64,000 nucleotides of DNA from Phreatobacter sp. (GTDB lineage: Bacteria; Pseudomonadota; Alphaproteobacteria; Rhizobiales; Phreatobacteraceae), in contig NZ_JAEULY010000004.1 in assembly GCF_016793595.1 (NCBI RefSeq), positions 806,001 to 870,000 of the forward strand. Direction: 5' to 3'. The notes below the pieces were generated by a model, which was given only the letters and a program-made list of their open reading frames with translations, ran no database searches and was not told where the DNA came from. Positions 51,938 through 61,296 of the stretch are shown piece by piece. Numbering within the stretch: the stretch's first letter is position 1; every line of letters begins with the position of its first letter. The position numbers and the translations under genes are program-made.

Positions 51938-52540
51938 TCACGTCCTCCCGCGCCGAACAACCCGCCGGCCGGCGTCACGGTCGTACATGCGCGACAAGGA
52001 CCTGTTGCGCGCATGCGCTGCAATTGCCAGTCGACAGGGCAAACCGGCTCGCGCCGGTCCTCAACCCTTGAATAAGTCTGAACAGAAAATGGGCATCATG
52101 TCGATGACCCGACTGGAATATTTCCGTGATGGCGAACAGACCGCGCAAGCCGGTGGGCGGGAACCGGAGCGCGGGTCGACATGGTGCGATTTTCATTGCT
52201 CCGCACCATGGCGCGCGGGTCGGAACCTGGGCCCGGGCCCTTTTCCGTCAAACAGCGGCCAGTCTTCGTTCCCAAAGGGAACGGCCGCGAATAATGCACT
52301 GCAATAATATTCGCGCCGGACGGGAGCGCCGACATTGTGCGAAGCACAACGATTTCTCCGACTTCGTGAGTATCCGCATCTAGGACTAAATCGATTTTTG
52401 TCGTTTACTGACCCGAGCGCCCAGCCGGCACCCGCCTCCGACGCCAGCGCGGACGAGGTTTGCGAATTTCGCAGAAGAAGCGGCACGGCGTCATCGTGCG
52501 CGGCAGAACGGCCGCTCATGCCACGCGGGAGGATTTGGGA
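51938..52540. other. 603-base divergent regulatory region
   Basis: No convincing gene is seen between the FAD/Fe-S subunit and the ABC binding protein. Several inverted repeats lie in it (next entry) along with the two divergent promoters, of which neither has textbook hexamers. A near-palindromic GGGCCCGGGCCC is also present near 52228-52239. Confidence 0.5.
52267..52349. promoter_or_regulatory. three stacked inverted repeats upstream of the ABC importer
   Basis: CGTTCCC-AAA-GGGAACG (52267-52283, perfect), CGCGAATA-(14)-TATTCGCG (52286-52315) and TTGTGC-GAA-GCACAA (52335-52349, perfect) lie within 83 bases, about 190 to 270 bases before the binding-protein start. They look like binding sites for one or more dimeric regulators of the importer operon. 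No regulator gene lies nearby, so an unlinked one is expected. Confidence 0.55.
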
Positions 52541-53878
52541 ATGCCTAAGCATCATCTGACTCGTCGGCGCTTCATCGCGGCCTCGGCCCTGGCGTCGACG
52601 GCCTTGTCTGCCCCCTTCGTCCGCGGCGCCCACGCCGCCGGCAAACTGTCGATCGGCTTGTGGGACCATTGGGTTCCCGGCGCGAACAAGGCATCGACCG
52701 ACGTGGCCCAGGCCTGGGCGGCCAAGGAGCGCGTCGAGCTGACGATCGACTACATCCCCTCGCAGGGGAACAAGAACCTCCTGACCATCGCCGCCGAGGC
52801 GCAGGCCAAGTCGGGCCACGACATCCTCGCCATGCCGACCTGGTGGCCGCATGCCCAGGCCGACCTGCTCGAGCCCTGCAACGACATCATGACCCAGCTG
52901 ATCGCGCAGAACGGCGCGGTGAACGGTACGGTGCAGTATCTTGGCCGCGTCGGCGACAAGTGGCTCGGCGTCCCGGCGACCATCGGCTCGCAGATCAAGG
53001 GGCCCTGCTCGCGCATCGACCTGATGAAGCAGCATGCCGGCATCGACGTGCAGGCGCTCTATCCGGCCGGCGGCCCGCCGAACGCCGACGCCTGGAACAT
53101 GGACGCCTACCTGAAGGCCGCGGAGGCCTGCCACAAGGCCAACCTCGCCTTCGGCGTCGGGCTCGGCGAGACCACGGACTCGGTCGACACGGCCGGCGCC
53201 TTCTTCCAGTCCTTTGGCGCGGCCCTGGTCGATGCCAAGGGCGAGCTGACGGTGAAGTCGGATGCGGTCCGGCAGGCGCTCGACTACTGCGTCAAGGTGG
53301 CCCGGTTCTATCCGGCCGATGCGCCGGCCTGGGACGACGGGTCGAACAACCGCTGGCTGGTCTCCGGCCGCGGCGCGCTGATCATGAACCCGCCGAGCGC
53401 CTGGGCCGTTGCCAAGCGCGACGCGCCGCAGATCGCCGCGCAGTGCTGGACGCACGGCATGCCGGTCGGCCCGCGCGGGCGCTACGCGCCGTTCCTGCCC
53501 TATTTCTGGAACATCTGGAGCTTCTCGCAGAACAAGCCGGCCGCCAAGAGCCTGCTGGTCGCCCTGTCGCAGCCGGCGGCCGTGGCGAGTTTCGTGGCGG
53601 CCTCGGCCGGCTACGACATTCCCTCGTTCGAGAAGCTCACGACGCTGCCGACCTGGGCCGAGGAAGGGCCGCCCAAGGGCACGCTCTACCACTACCCGAA
53701 CCCGCACAACCACCAGACGCTGTCGATCGCGGCCGCCCCGGCGCCGCCGAAGATCGCCCAGCAGATCTACACCCAGGCGACGCTCACGAAGATGATCGTC
53801 CGTCACCTGCGTGGCGAACCCATGGAGCGGACGCTGTCATGGGCGGAGAGCGAGGTCGAAGGGTTCCTGCGCGGTTGA
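52541..53878 (+). CDS. ABC transporter substrate-binding protein (sugar/glycerol-phosphate type), Tat-exported
   Basis: A 445-residue periplasmic binding protein. HLTRRRFIAASALASTALSA is a twin-arginine signal with cleavage after AHA. The mature part follows the MalE/UgpB-like fold: GLWDHWVPGANKA, EAQAKSGHDILAMPTWWPH, and FGVGLGETTDSVDTAGAFFQ. The start at 52541 has GGGAGG upstream. It opens an operon with two permeases and an ATPase, so the importer is complete. A sugar, sugar alcohol or glycerol phosphate diester is expected; the ligand is not readable. Confidence 0.88.
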   Translation: MPKHHLTRRRFIAASALASTALSAPFVRGAHAAGKLSIGLWDHWVPGANKASTDVAQAWAAKERVELTIDYIPSQGNKNLLTIAAEAQAKSGHDILAMPTWWPHAQADLLEPCNDIMTQLIAQNGAVNGTVQYLGRVGDKWLGVPATIGSQIKGPCSRIDLMKQHAGIDVQALYPAGGPPNADAWNMDAYLKAAEACHKANLAFGVGLGETTDSVDTAGAFFQSFGAALVDAKGELTVKSDAVRQALDYCVKVARFYPADAPAWDDGSNNRWLVSGRGALIMNPPSAWAVAKRDAPQIAAQCWTHGMPVGPRGRYAPFLPYFWNIWSFSQNKPAAKSLLVALSQPAAVASFVAASAGYDIPSFEKLTTLPTWAEEGPPKGTLYHYPNPHNHQTLSIAAAPAPPKIAQQIYTQATLTKMIVRHLRGEPMERTLSWAESEVEGFLRG

Positions 53879-54017
53879 TCCGCGCCAGTCTGAGGCCGAT
53901 CGGAGGGCGCCCGGCGGCGTCCTCCGCCATGACCCGGTGGCGCGTCGGCGACCCGCCGCCGGGACAAATCACCTGCCTGTCCACCCGAACGACACGCATG
54001 CGAGGCGGCGACATCCG

Positions 54018-55001
54018 ATGGCAGATGCAGTCCTGACGTCCAGCACCCAGACCAGCCGGACCTTAGCCAGGCCGGGCGCGGTCAGGCGCTTCTTCCAGCG
54101 CAAGTCGACCATCGCCTTCCTGATGGCGCTGCCGCTAATCATCGTGATCTTCGGGCTGGTCATCTACCCGGCCTTCTACGCCATCTATCTGTCGACGCTC
54201 AGGAAATCGATGGCGAGCGTGGCCTGGATGCGCAACTGCTCCTGGCTGCCGGACGCGATCTGCACGCGCATGCCGTTCGGCAACATGCAGTTCCTGTTCA
54301 CGCGCGAAACCTTCTGGATGGTCGTCTACCAGTCGTGCCTGTTCGCCATCACCGCGGTGATCTTCAAGGCGCTGTTCGGTTTCATCATCGCCCATTTCGT
54401 CCACAACATCCCGGCCAAGGGCCAGCGCAAGTGGCGCGGCATGCTGCTGATCCCGTGGGTCATCCCACCGGCCATGTCGACGCTCGCCTGGCTCTGGCTG
54501 TTCGACCCCTCCTACAGCGCCTTCAACTACGTGCTGAGCGGCATGGGTTTCGGCCGCATCCCCTGGACCGGCGACGCCAACTGGGCGCGGTTCTCCGTGA
54601 TCCTCGTCAATATCTGGGTCGGCGCGCCGTTCTTCATGATCATGTATCTGGCGGCGCTGAAGTCGGTGCCCGATCAGCTCTATGAAGCGGCCGAGATCGA
54701 CGGCGCCAACTGGTGGCAGCGCATCTGGTACGTGACGCTGCCGATGATGCGCAACATCATCGCCATCACCGCGCTGTTCTCGACCATCGTCACCTTCGCC
54801 AATTTCGACATCGTGCGCGTGCTGACCGCCGGCGGGCCGCTCGACCAGACCCATCTGTTCGCCACCTGGGCGTTCCGGATCGGCATCGAGGGCAGCGACA
54901 TCCCGCTGGGCGCATCCATCTCGCTGTTCATGGTGCCGATCCTGGCGGTCGCCGCCGTCTTCATCCTGCGCGACATCAACCAGCGGGGTAACGAGGCATG
55001 A
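54018..55001 (+). CDS. ABC transporter permease (UgpA/MalF type)
   Basis: A 327-residue inner-membrane permease with about six TM segments, the first at AFLMALPLIIVIFGLVIYPA. The cytoplasmic EAA loop is EAAEIDGANWWQRIWYVTLP (about 225-244), which contacts the ATPase. A stretch with two Cys (CSWLPDAICTR) sits in the first periplasmic loop and is unusual for the family. It lies 139 bases after the binding protein and overlaps the next permease by four bases. Confidence 0.9.
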   Translation: MADAVLTSSTQTSRTLARPGAVRRFFQRKSTIAFLMALPLIIVIFGLVIYPAFYAIYLSTLRKSMASVAWMRNCSWLPDAICTRMPFGNMQFLFTRETFWMVVYQSCLFAITAVIFKALFGFIIAHFVHNIPAKGQRKWRGMLLIPWVIPPAMSTLAWLWLFDPSYSAFNYVLSGMGFGRIPWTGDANWARFSVILVNIWVGAPFFMIMYLAALKSVPDQLYEAAEIDGANWWQRIWYVTLPMMRNIIAITALFSTIVTFANFDIVRVLTAGGPLDQTHLFATWAFRIGIEGSDIPLGASISLFMVPILAVAAVFILRDINQRGNEA

Positions 55002-55915
55002 CCGCCGCCGCCATGGCACCCGACAAGAGCGCTCCGACCCGCAAGGTGCAGTACGGCTCGATGAGCCGTGACCGGGCCTGGGCGCTGCGCTGGTCCTATT
55101 TCTTCCTCGTCATCTTCGCGGCGTTCTTCCTGCTGCCGCCGATCTACATGTTCATCACCTCGCTGAAGACCAGCGCGGAAATCTCGGCGGCGACCAATCC
55201 TTGGTGGGTCTTCAACCCGACCCTGTCCAACTACGTGGAACTTCTGACCAAGCGCGAGTATCTGGTCTTCTTCAAGAACTCGGTCATCGTCTCGGCCTCG
55301 GTCGTCACCATCACCATGCTGATCTCGATTCCCGCCGCCTTCGCGCTGTCGCGCATGCGGTTCTGGGGCTCGGCGACGCTCGCGACCGGCGTGTTCCTGA
55401 CCTATCTCGTGCCCGACACGCTGCTGTTCATCCCGATGTTCAAGATGTTCGCGGCCTTCCACGAACTCACCGGCATCCAGATGCTCAATCGCTGGTGGAT
55501 CCTGCTGGTGGTCTATCCGACGCTGACCGTGCCGTTCTGCACCTGGATCATGATCGGCTATTTCGCCTCGATCCCGAAGGAGCTGGACGAGGCGGCGATC
55601 ATCGACGGCGCCAGCTGGTTCCAGACGCTGACCCGCATCTTCATCCCCGTGGCGCTGCCGGGCATCATCGCCGCCACCATCTTCGCCTTCACGGTGAGCT
55701 GGGCGCAGTTCCTCTATCCGCTGGCCTTTACCACATCGGTCGACCAGCTGGTGCTGCCTGTGGGTATCATCACGACGCTGATCCGCGGCGACGTCTTCGC
55801 CTGGGGCCAGATCATGACCGGGGCGCTGCTCGGCGCCCTTCCCCCCCTGATCATCTACGCCTTCCTCATGGACTATTACATCGCAGGCCTGACCGCCGGC
55901 GCGACCAAGGGCTGA
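54998..55915 (+). CDS. ABC transporter permease (UgpE/MalG type)
   Basis: A 305-residue partner permease with six TM segments and the EAA loop [36 protein letters not shown] and [20 protein letters not shown] segments match the MalG/UgpE group. Translationally coupled to the previous gene by ATGA; the ATPase follows after 16 bases. Confidence 0.9.
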   Translation: MTAAAMAPDKSAPTRKVQYGSMSRDRAWALRWSYFFLVIFAAFFLLPPIYMFITSLKTSAEISAATNPWWVFNPTLSNYVELLTKREYLVFFKNSVIVSASVVTITMLISIPAAFALSRMRFWGSATLATGVFLTYLVPDTLLFIPMFKMFAAFHELTGIQMLNRWWILLVVYPTLTVPFCTWIMIGYFASIPKELDEAAIIDGASWFQTLTRIFIPVALPGIIAATIFAFTVSWAQFLYPLAFTTSVDQLVLPVGIITTLIRGDVFAWGQIMTGALLGALPPLIIYAFLMDYYIAGLTAGATKG

Positions 55916-55931
55916 CGGGAGACATTCGACA

Positions 55932-57029
55932 ATGGCAGGCGTCACTCTGAGGAACATCGTCAAGCGCTACGGCGATGTGGAGGCCGTGCGCGGCATCAAT
56001 CTCGACATTGCTGACGAGGAATTCGTGGTGCTGGTCGGCCCGTCGGGCTGCGGCAAGTCCACCACGCTGCGCATGATCGCGGGACTGGAGGACATTTCCG
56101 ACGGCGACATCGCCATCGACGGCGATGTCGTCAACGACGTCCCGCCGAAGGACCGGGACATCGCCATGGTGTTCCAGAACTACGCGCTCTATCCGCACAT
56201 GACGGTGGCGGAGAACATGAGCTTCGGCCTGCGCCTGAAGCGCTACCCCAAGGCCGAGATCAAGGCGCGGGTGGACGAGGCCGCGCGCATCCTCGACATC
56301 AGGGAGCTGCTGGACCGCAAGCCCAAGGCGCTTTCCGGCGGCCAGCGCCAGCGCGTCGCCATGGGCCGCGCCATCGTGCGCAATCCCAAGGTCTTCCTGT
56401 TCGACGAGCCCCTGTCGAACCTTGACGCCAAGCTGCGCGTGCAGATGCGCACCGAGATCAAGAAGGTGCACCTGAAAGTGCGCACGACCACGGTCTACGT
56501 CACCCATGACCAGGTGGAGGCCATGACGCTGGCCGACCGCGTGGTGGTGATGAACCACGGCCGCATCGAGCAGATCGGCCCGCCCAACGAACTCTACCAT
56601 CACCCGAAGACCCGCTTCGTCGCCGGTTTCATCGGCTCGCCCGCGATGAACTTCATACCCGTGCAGCTGGAACAGGCGTCCGGCGGGCTGACCATGCGCC
56701 TGTCCGATACGATCACCCTGCCCGTGCCGGCGGCCCGCACCGAGCGCTACAAGGCCTATGCCGGGCAGGCCGGCCTGGTGCTGGGCCTGCGCCCCGAGCA
56801 CATCGTGGACGCGCAGTCCGCAGCCGGCGCCAACATCGTGCCCTTCGACATCAGGCTCGACGTGATCGAACCGATGGGCAACGAGACGCTGGTCTATTTC
56901 ACCCTGTCCGGCGAGGCCATGTGCGGGCGCGTCAGCCCGGAAGCGGGCGCAGCCGATGGCGAGCCGCTGAAACTCGCCGCCAACCTCAACCACATGCATC
57001 TCATCGATGCGAAGGGCGCGGTTCTCTAG
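55932..57029 (+). CDS. ABC transporter ATP-binding protein (UgpC/MalK type)
   Basis: A 365-residue ATPase of the CUT1 class. Walker A is [12 protein letters not shown] (about 36-47), the signature [18 protein letters not shown] (about 133-150), Walker [11 protein letters not shown], and H-loop [12 protein letters not shown]-terminal OB-fold regulatory domain (about 240-365) includes [10 protein letters not shown]. It energises the two permeases and completes the importer. The length and C-terminal domain match UgpC/MsmK/MalK. It converges with a membrane-protein gene at 57072. Confidence 0.92.
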   Translation: MAGVTLRNIVKRYGDVEAVRGINLDIADEEFVVLVGPSGCGKSTTLRMIAGLEDISDGDIAIDGDVVNDVPPKDRDIAMVFQNYALYPHMTVAENMSFGLRLKRYPKAEIKARVDEAARILDIRELLDRKPKALSGGQRQRVAMGRAIVRNPKVFLFDEPLSNLDAKLRVQMRTEIKKVHLKVRTTTVYVTHDQVEAMTLADRVVVMNHGRIEQIGPPNELYHHPKTRFVAGFIGSPAMNFIPVQLEQASGGLTMRLSDTITLPVPAARTERYKAYAGQAGLVLGLRPEHIVDAQSAAGANIVPFDIRLDVIEPMGNETLVYFTLSGEAMCGRVSPEAGAADGEPLKLAANLNHMHLIDAKGAVL

Positions 57030-57071
57030 GCTGGTCGTTTCGGCACGTCAGATCGCCGCGCCCACGGGCCA

Positions 57072-57623
57072 TCAGCTCATCGCGAGGTCGCCGAGCATGG
57101 CCGCGATGATGGTTCCGGCGAGCATGAGATCGACGCTGCGGCGCGCCGGGGAGGACCGTGTCAGCATGCCGCTCAGCGCCACGGTGAACGCGGCGGCGCC
57201 AACCAGCGCGCTGGTGCCGGGCAGTTGCAGGTCGAAGAAGAGGCCGACCGCCAGGATCGTGCCCACGGCGACCAGCGTCGACATGACGATGGCGATCAGG
57301 CCGAAAGCGCCGTTGAGATCGGTGAAGCGCAGCGCCGCCCGTTTCAGCATCGAGACCGGCCGCGGGGGAACGCTGGCGTCGTAGGCGGAGCCGAGCGCCC
57401 GCGCGCTGGCGAGGAAAGCGAGAGCCGCCGCGCCGGGCAGCAGGGCGACGAGGGCAAAGCGCCGGTCGGTCGCCAGCCGCTCCATACTCACGGCCCGCTC
57501 GACGAAGCCGAAGGCCGTCAGCATGACCGAGCCGAGGGTGAGGCCCGCCGTCGTCACCACCTTGGCGACGTCCACGAGCAATTGCTCCCGCCCCAATTCC
57601 ATCGCCTGCGGCTGGACGGTCAT
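57072..57623 (-). CDS. hypothetical membrane protein with about five TM segments
   Basis: A 183-residue protein with hydrophobic segments near VVTTAGLTLGSVMLTAFGFV, FALVALLPGAAALAFLASA, LNGAFGLIAIVMSTLVAVG and VDLMLAGTIIAAMLGDLA. The N-terminal 18 residues are polar. No family is recognised with confidence. It converges with the ABC ATPase and precedes nothing obvious on its strand. The start at 57623 gives the compact form; 57671 would add 16 residues. Confidence 0.6.
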   Translation of the reverse strand: MTVQPQAMELGREQLLVDVAKVVTTAGLTLGSVMLTAFGFVERAVSMERLATDRRFALVALLPGAAALAFLASARALGSAYDASVPPRPVSMLKRAALRFTDLNGAFGLIAIVMSTLVAVGTILAVGLFFDLQLPGTSALVGAAAFTVALSGMLTRSSPARRSVDLMLAGTIIAAMLGDLAMS

Positions 57624-57704
57624 TGCGGCTTCCCCAACTGATCCCGGTGGGGACCAGTATGGGGGCGGCATGTTAACGGCGCTTTTCGATCCGGCGGGGC
57701 CGGA

Positions 57705-58115
57705 TCAGGCCGGTTTGAAGTCCAGCGCCACACCGTTGATGCAGTAGCGCAGGCCCGTCGGCGGCGGCCCGTCCGGGAAGACGTGGCCGAGATGACCGCC
57801 GCAATTGGCGCAATGGACCTCGGTGCGCACCATGCCCCAGGACCGGTCGACGGTCTCCTCGACCGAGCCCGGCACCGGCTGGTCGAAGCTTGGCCAGCCC
57901 GTGCCGCTCTCGAACTTCTTGGCCGCGACGAACAGTTCCTGCCCGCAGCCCGCGCAGGAAAAGGTGCCGGCGCGCTTCTCGTAGTTGAGCGCGCAGCTTC
58001 CCGGCCGTTCCGTGCCGTGGCCGCGCAGCACCTGGTACTGTTCGGAGGTCAGGATGCGGCGCCATTCCTCGTCCGTCCTGGTGACGGGGAAGGTCTTCTC
58101 GGCGGCAGCGGTCAT
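57705..58115 (-). CDS. msrB: peptide-methionine (R)-S-oxide reductase
   Basis: A 136-residue MsrB reducing methionine R-sulfoxide in proteins. Zn ligands C54/C57 and C102/C105 (CAGCGQELF, CANCGGHLGH) and catalytic C125 in LRYCINGVALDF are intact. The start at 58115 has GGGAG upstream; an ATG at 58169 would add 18 residues. It lies downstream of msrQ on the same strand with a 61-base gap. There is no MsrA nearby. Confidence 0.93.
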   Translation of the reverse strand: MTAAAEKTFPVTRTDEEWRRILTSEQYQVLRGHGTERPGSCALNYEKRAGTFSCAGCGQELFVAAKKFESGTGWPSFDQPVPGSVEETVDRSWGMVRTEVHCANCGGHLGHVFPDGPPPTGLRYCINGVALDFKPA

Positions 58116-58176
58116 CGTATCGTCTCCCTTGAACCCGAACAAAGCGGCCAGTCTCGACAGCGTCGTCATCGCGCCC

Positions 58177-59049
58177 TCACTCCGCCGCGGCCACGGCCGC
58201 GCGGCGGCCGCGCGGCGCTCCGGAGCGCTCGCGGTTTCGCCCCCGCATGCGGACGGCATTGACCGCGACGAGAGCGAAGCCGGCAAGTCCGACCCACAGG
58301 GCCGGCCGGATGCCGAAGGCGACATCAAGATTGGCGTAGAGGATGCGCGAGGCCATGACGCCGGTCATGGTCGCATACCACAGCGCCTCGAGAAGCGCCG
58401 TGGCGACGGCGGATATGATGGCGAGGGCCGTCAGTTGCAACGGCCCGACGGCGATCCCGAACCGGCGCATCAGCCTGAAGCCCATGAGCCAGACGAAGAA
58501 GCCGAGCATCAGAACCGGCTCCGACACGTCCAGCTTGGTTTGCAGAAAGAAGTGCCAGATGGCGAGGAAGGCGATCGGATAGGTCAGAAGGTGCAGCCGG
58601 TTCCACCTGGCGCTGCCGAGCCGCCGGATCATTGCGTCCGTGGATGTCGCGGCCAGCGCGATCAGGCCGAGAAGGCCGACGAAGCCGATGGTCAGGTAGA
58701 AGCGCAGGACGATCTCGCTCGCGACCTTCTGCAGGTTGAAAGCCTGCTCGACCACGTAGAAGGCCAGGTGGGACGCGGCATAGGCGGCGACGGCGACGCC
58801 GATCATGCGGCGCACCGCGATCAGCTTCGGCCAGTCGGCAACGAAACGGAGCGGCGTCACCAGAAGCGACAGCAGCAGGAAGCGCACCGCCCAGTCGCCG
58901 GACTGATGAATGGCCGAGGTGATGGGCTTGGAGCCGAGCGTGCCGGTCGCGCCTTGCGCGGCGATCCACAGCCCGGGCGCGATGACGCCCAGAAACACGG
59001 TCAGCTTGAGGGCGGAGAATTTCCCCGCCCGGTCGTTCCACGGCAGCAT
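58177..59049 (-). CDS. msrQ: MsrQ-like haem-binding membrane subunit
   Basis: A 290-residue protein of the ferric-reductase/YedZ family with six TM helices. Candidate haem His lie in ITSAIHQSGDWA, AASHLAFYVV and RLHLLTYPIAF and WHFFLQ. MsrQ supplies electrons from the quinone pool or flavin to the periplasmic molybdoenzyme MsrP, which repairs oxidised methionines. MsrP is not in this window; msrB follows instead. The C-terminus is an unusually Arg/Ala-rich tail. Confidence 0.85.
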   Translation of the reverse strand: MLPWNDRAGKFSALKLTVFLGVIAPGLWIAAQGATGTLGSKPITSAIHQSGDWAVRFLLLSLLVTPLRFVADWPKLIAVRRMIGVAVAAYAASHLAFYVVEQAFNLQKVASEIVLRFYLTIGFVGLLGLIALAATSTDAMIRRLGSARWNRLHLLTYPIAFLAIWHFFLQTKLDVSEPVLMLGFFVWLMGFRLMRRFGIAVGPLQLTALAIISAVATALLEALWYATMTGVMASRILYANLDVAFGIRPALWVGLAGFALVAVNAVRMRGRNRERSGAPRGRRAAVAAAE

Positions 59050-59143
59050 GCAGCGTCCTCTGATGGCCTGATGTCATGCCATACGCGCGGCGACCGCAAG
59101 AGGTTACGTCAGGCTGCCTCACGGTGACGTGAGAGCGGAGCCC

Positions 59144-59746
59144 TCACTCCGCCGGGCCACCCTCCAGCCAGACCTTGCCACGCTTGTACAGCGCCTCGAC
59201 CTCGGGCCCGCGCAGGCCCGGCATGTCGCGTTTCACGGTGTAGCCGATCTTGGTCTGGATATAGGCGAGGTGCCGGTAGCCCTCGGGGAACTGCGCGAGC
59301 AGGTCCGGGTCCAGCGACAGCTTCGCGTCGGGCAGCACCGGGTCCAGCCGGTCCTTCTCGTAGATCGGCTGGCGCATGAACACGCCCCAGCGCCCGTCGC
59401 GCTTCTCGATGAAGTCGTAGAAGCGGCCGGTGCAGACGACATCGCAGACGACGCCGTCGACCGGGCCGCGCTGCGAGATGGTCATCTTGGTCTGGGCGAT
59501 GGCGCGGTTGCCGGCGCGATCGATGGTCGTGCCGCCGAGGAAATGCAGGATCGAGACGCCCTTGGCCCAGCCTTCCCGGCTGGCGCGGATGAAATCGGCC
59601 GCCGGCCCCTGATACCAGGTCGCATTCATCCGCCCGTCCGGGTGCCAGCAGGTCAGGAAGCGGTCCCAGTCGCCGGCGTCGCGCCAGAGCGCCCAGTTCT
59701 CCACGAGATCGCGGATGGCGAGGCGCTCGATGATGTCTTCGGTCAT
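59144..59746 (-). CDS. NTF2-like (SnoaL_4) protein
   Basis: A 200-residue NTF2-like protein with EDIIERLAIRDLVENWALWR at the start, CWHPDGRMNATWYQGPAAD and a long C-terminal part (YRHLAYIQTKIGYTVKRDMP) characteristic of the larger members. It resembles proteins found near aromatic-degradation genes. It stands downstream of the Liv-type operon on the same strand but a strong palindrome at 59794-59822 lies between. Catalytic residues of known dehydratases are not certain. Confidence 0.78.
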   Translation of the reverse strand: MTEDIIERLAIRDLVENWALWRDAGDWDRFLTCWHPDGRMNATWYQGPAADFIRASREGWAKGVSILHFLGGTTIDRAGNRAIAQTKMTISQRGPVDGVVCDVVCTGRFYDFIEKRDGRWGVFMRQPIYEKDRLDPVLPDAKLSLDPDLLAQFPEGYRHLAYIQTKIGYTVKRDMPGLRGPEVEALYKRGKVWLEGGPAE

Positions 59747-59793
59747 GGGATCACCAGTCGTGAGATATGCCGGGGCCTGAGAGCCACCCCCTC

Positions 59794-59822
59794 GTCATGC
59801 CCGGCACATGGCCGGGCATGAC
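59794..59822. repeat. REP-like palindrome, perfect copy
   Basis: GTCATGCCCGGC (59794-59805), loop ACATG and GCCGGGCATGAC (59811-59822) form a perfect 12-base stem. A degenerate copy is at 16703-16731. The hairpin lies downstream of the livF-aldehyde dehydrogenase gene and may end that transcript, but it has the look of a dispersed element. Confidence 0.7.
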
Positions 59823-59844
59823 GATCTGGGTAGAGGGTTGAAAA

Positions 59845-61296
59845 TCAGAACGGATAGGGGCGCGGGCCGGTCTGGATGGTGATCCAGCGAAGTTCGGTGA
59901 AGGCGTCAATGCCGGCCTTGCCGCCGAACCGCCCGTAGCCCGACGCCTTGACGCCGCCGAAGGGCATCTGCGGCTCGTCGTGCACGGTCGGCGCGTTGAT
60001 GTGGCAGATGCCGCTCTCGATGCGCTTGGCGACGCCCAGCGCCCGCCCGATATCGCGCGAGAAGACCGCCGCCGAGAGCCCGTACTCCGTGTCGTTGGCG
60101 ACGCGGATGGCCTCCTCGTCGCCGTTGACGCGCACCACCGTCACCACCGGGCCGAAACTCTCCTCGCCATAGATGCGCATGGCCGGCGTCACCTTGTCGA
60201 GGATGGTCGCCGGCATGACCGTGCCCTCCAGCGAGCCGCCGGAGGCGAGCGCCGCGCCCTTGCCCGCCGCGTCGTCGATCAGCGTCTTGACGCGCTTGGC
60301 GGCTTCCGCCGAGACCATCGACCCCAGCACGACATTGCCGGAGCGCGGGTCGCCATAGGGCAGCGACTTCGCCTTGGCGGCGAACTTCTCGACGAAGGCA
60401 TCGGCGATCTTGGCATCGACCACGATGCGCTCGGTCGACATGCAGATCTGACCCTGGTTCATGAAGGCGCCGAAGGCCGCGGCCTTCACGGCCTCGTCGA
60501 GGTCGGCATCGTCGAGGATGACCAGCGGCGCCTTGCCGCCAAGCTCCAGCAGCGCGGGCTTGAGGTAGCGCGCCGCCGTTTCCGCGATGATGCGGCCGAC
60601 ATGGGTGGAGCCGGTGAAGTTGACGCGCTTCACCGCCTTGTGGGCGATCAGCGTCTCGACCACCTTGGCGGCATCGGCCGGGGCATTGGTGACGACGTTG
60701 ACGACGCCTGCGGGGAAGCCGGCATCGCGCATCACCTGACCGATGAGCTGATGCGTCGCCGGGCACTGCTCCGAGGCCTTGAACACGACCGTATTGCCGC
60801 AGGCGAGCGGCATGGCGATGGCACGCACGCCGAGAATGACCGGCGCGTTCCACGGCGCGATGCCGAGGATGACGCCGACCGGCTGGCGCACGGCGAGCGC
60901 GAGATTGTTCGGCTTGTCGGTGGGGATGACGTCGCCGGTGATCTGCGTGGTCATCGCTGCGGCCTCGCGCAGCATGCCGGTGGCGATGCCGATGTTGAAC
61001 ATCGCCCAGCCCTTGGTGGCGCCGGTCTCGGTCATCATCGCCGCGACGAAGTCCTCGGCGCGCTGCTGCATCAGGTCGGCGGCCGCGTTGAGCTTGGCGC
61101 GCCGCTCGTTCGGGCCGAGCGCCGACCATGTCGGGAAGGCTGCGGCGGCGGCATCGACGGCGGCAACGGCATCGGCGACGGTCGCGGCGGCGGCGCGGGT
61201 CGCGACCTGGCCGGTCATGGGGTCGAGGCGATCGAAGGTGCGCCCGTCGGCGGCGCCGGTCTCGCGGGCATCGATCATCAGGTTGACGTGTTTCAT
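59845..61296 (-). CDS. aldehyde dehydrogenase with possible internal start (salicylaldehyde/vanillin dehydrogenase-like)
   Basis: The ALDH part of the preceding frame, read from ATG 61296, is a complete 483-residue enzyme (N150 in GIAPWNAP, K173 in VVFKASEQCP, E251 in LELGGKAPL, C285 in NQGQICMSTER). CCGGAGAG lies about seven bases before this ATG, so it may be translated on its own as well as fused. The sequence resembles salicylaldehyde/vanillin-type dehydrogenases acting on aromatic aldehydes with NAD(P)+. If so, the neighbouring Liv-type importer may take up an aromatic compound. Confidence 0.7.
   Translation of the reverse strand: MKHVNLMIDARETGAADGRTFDRLDPMTGQVATRAAAATVADAVAAVDAAAAAFPTWSALGPNERRAKLNAAADLMQQRAEDFVAAMMTETGATKGWAMFNIGIATGMLREAAAMTTQITGDVIPTDKPNNLALAVRQPVGVILGIAPWNAPVILGVRAIAMPLACGNTVVFKASEQCPATHQLIGQVMRDAGFPAGVVNVVTNAPADAAKVVETLIAHKAVKRVNFTGSTHVGRIIAETAARYLKPALLELGGKAPLVILDDADLDEAVKAAAFGAFMNQGQICMSTERIVVDAKIADAFVEKFAAKAKSLPYGDPRSGNVVLGSMVSAEAAKRVKTLIDDAAGKGAALASGGSLEGTVMPATILDKVTPAMRIYGEESFGPVVTVVRVNGDEEAIRVANDTEYGLSAAVFSRDIGRALGVAKRIESGICHINAPTVHDEPQMPFGGVKASGYGRFGGKAGIDAFTELRWITIQTGPRPYPF

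Noticed and set aside
50249..52075. A 608-codon frame antisense to the FAD/Fe-S subunit
   Set aside because: Same reason: GC-driven antisense opening over a gene with intact FAD and 4Fe-4S motifs.
51921..52307. Possible 128-residue gene in the korC-ABC gap
   Set aside because: No ribosome site, no domain, and it crosses inverted repeats; treated as non-coding.
16703..59822. Insertion sequence or prophage
   Set aside because: No transposase, integrase, direct target repeats or phage structural genes are seen; only short palindromes.
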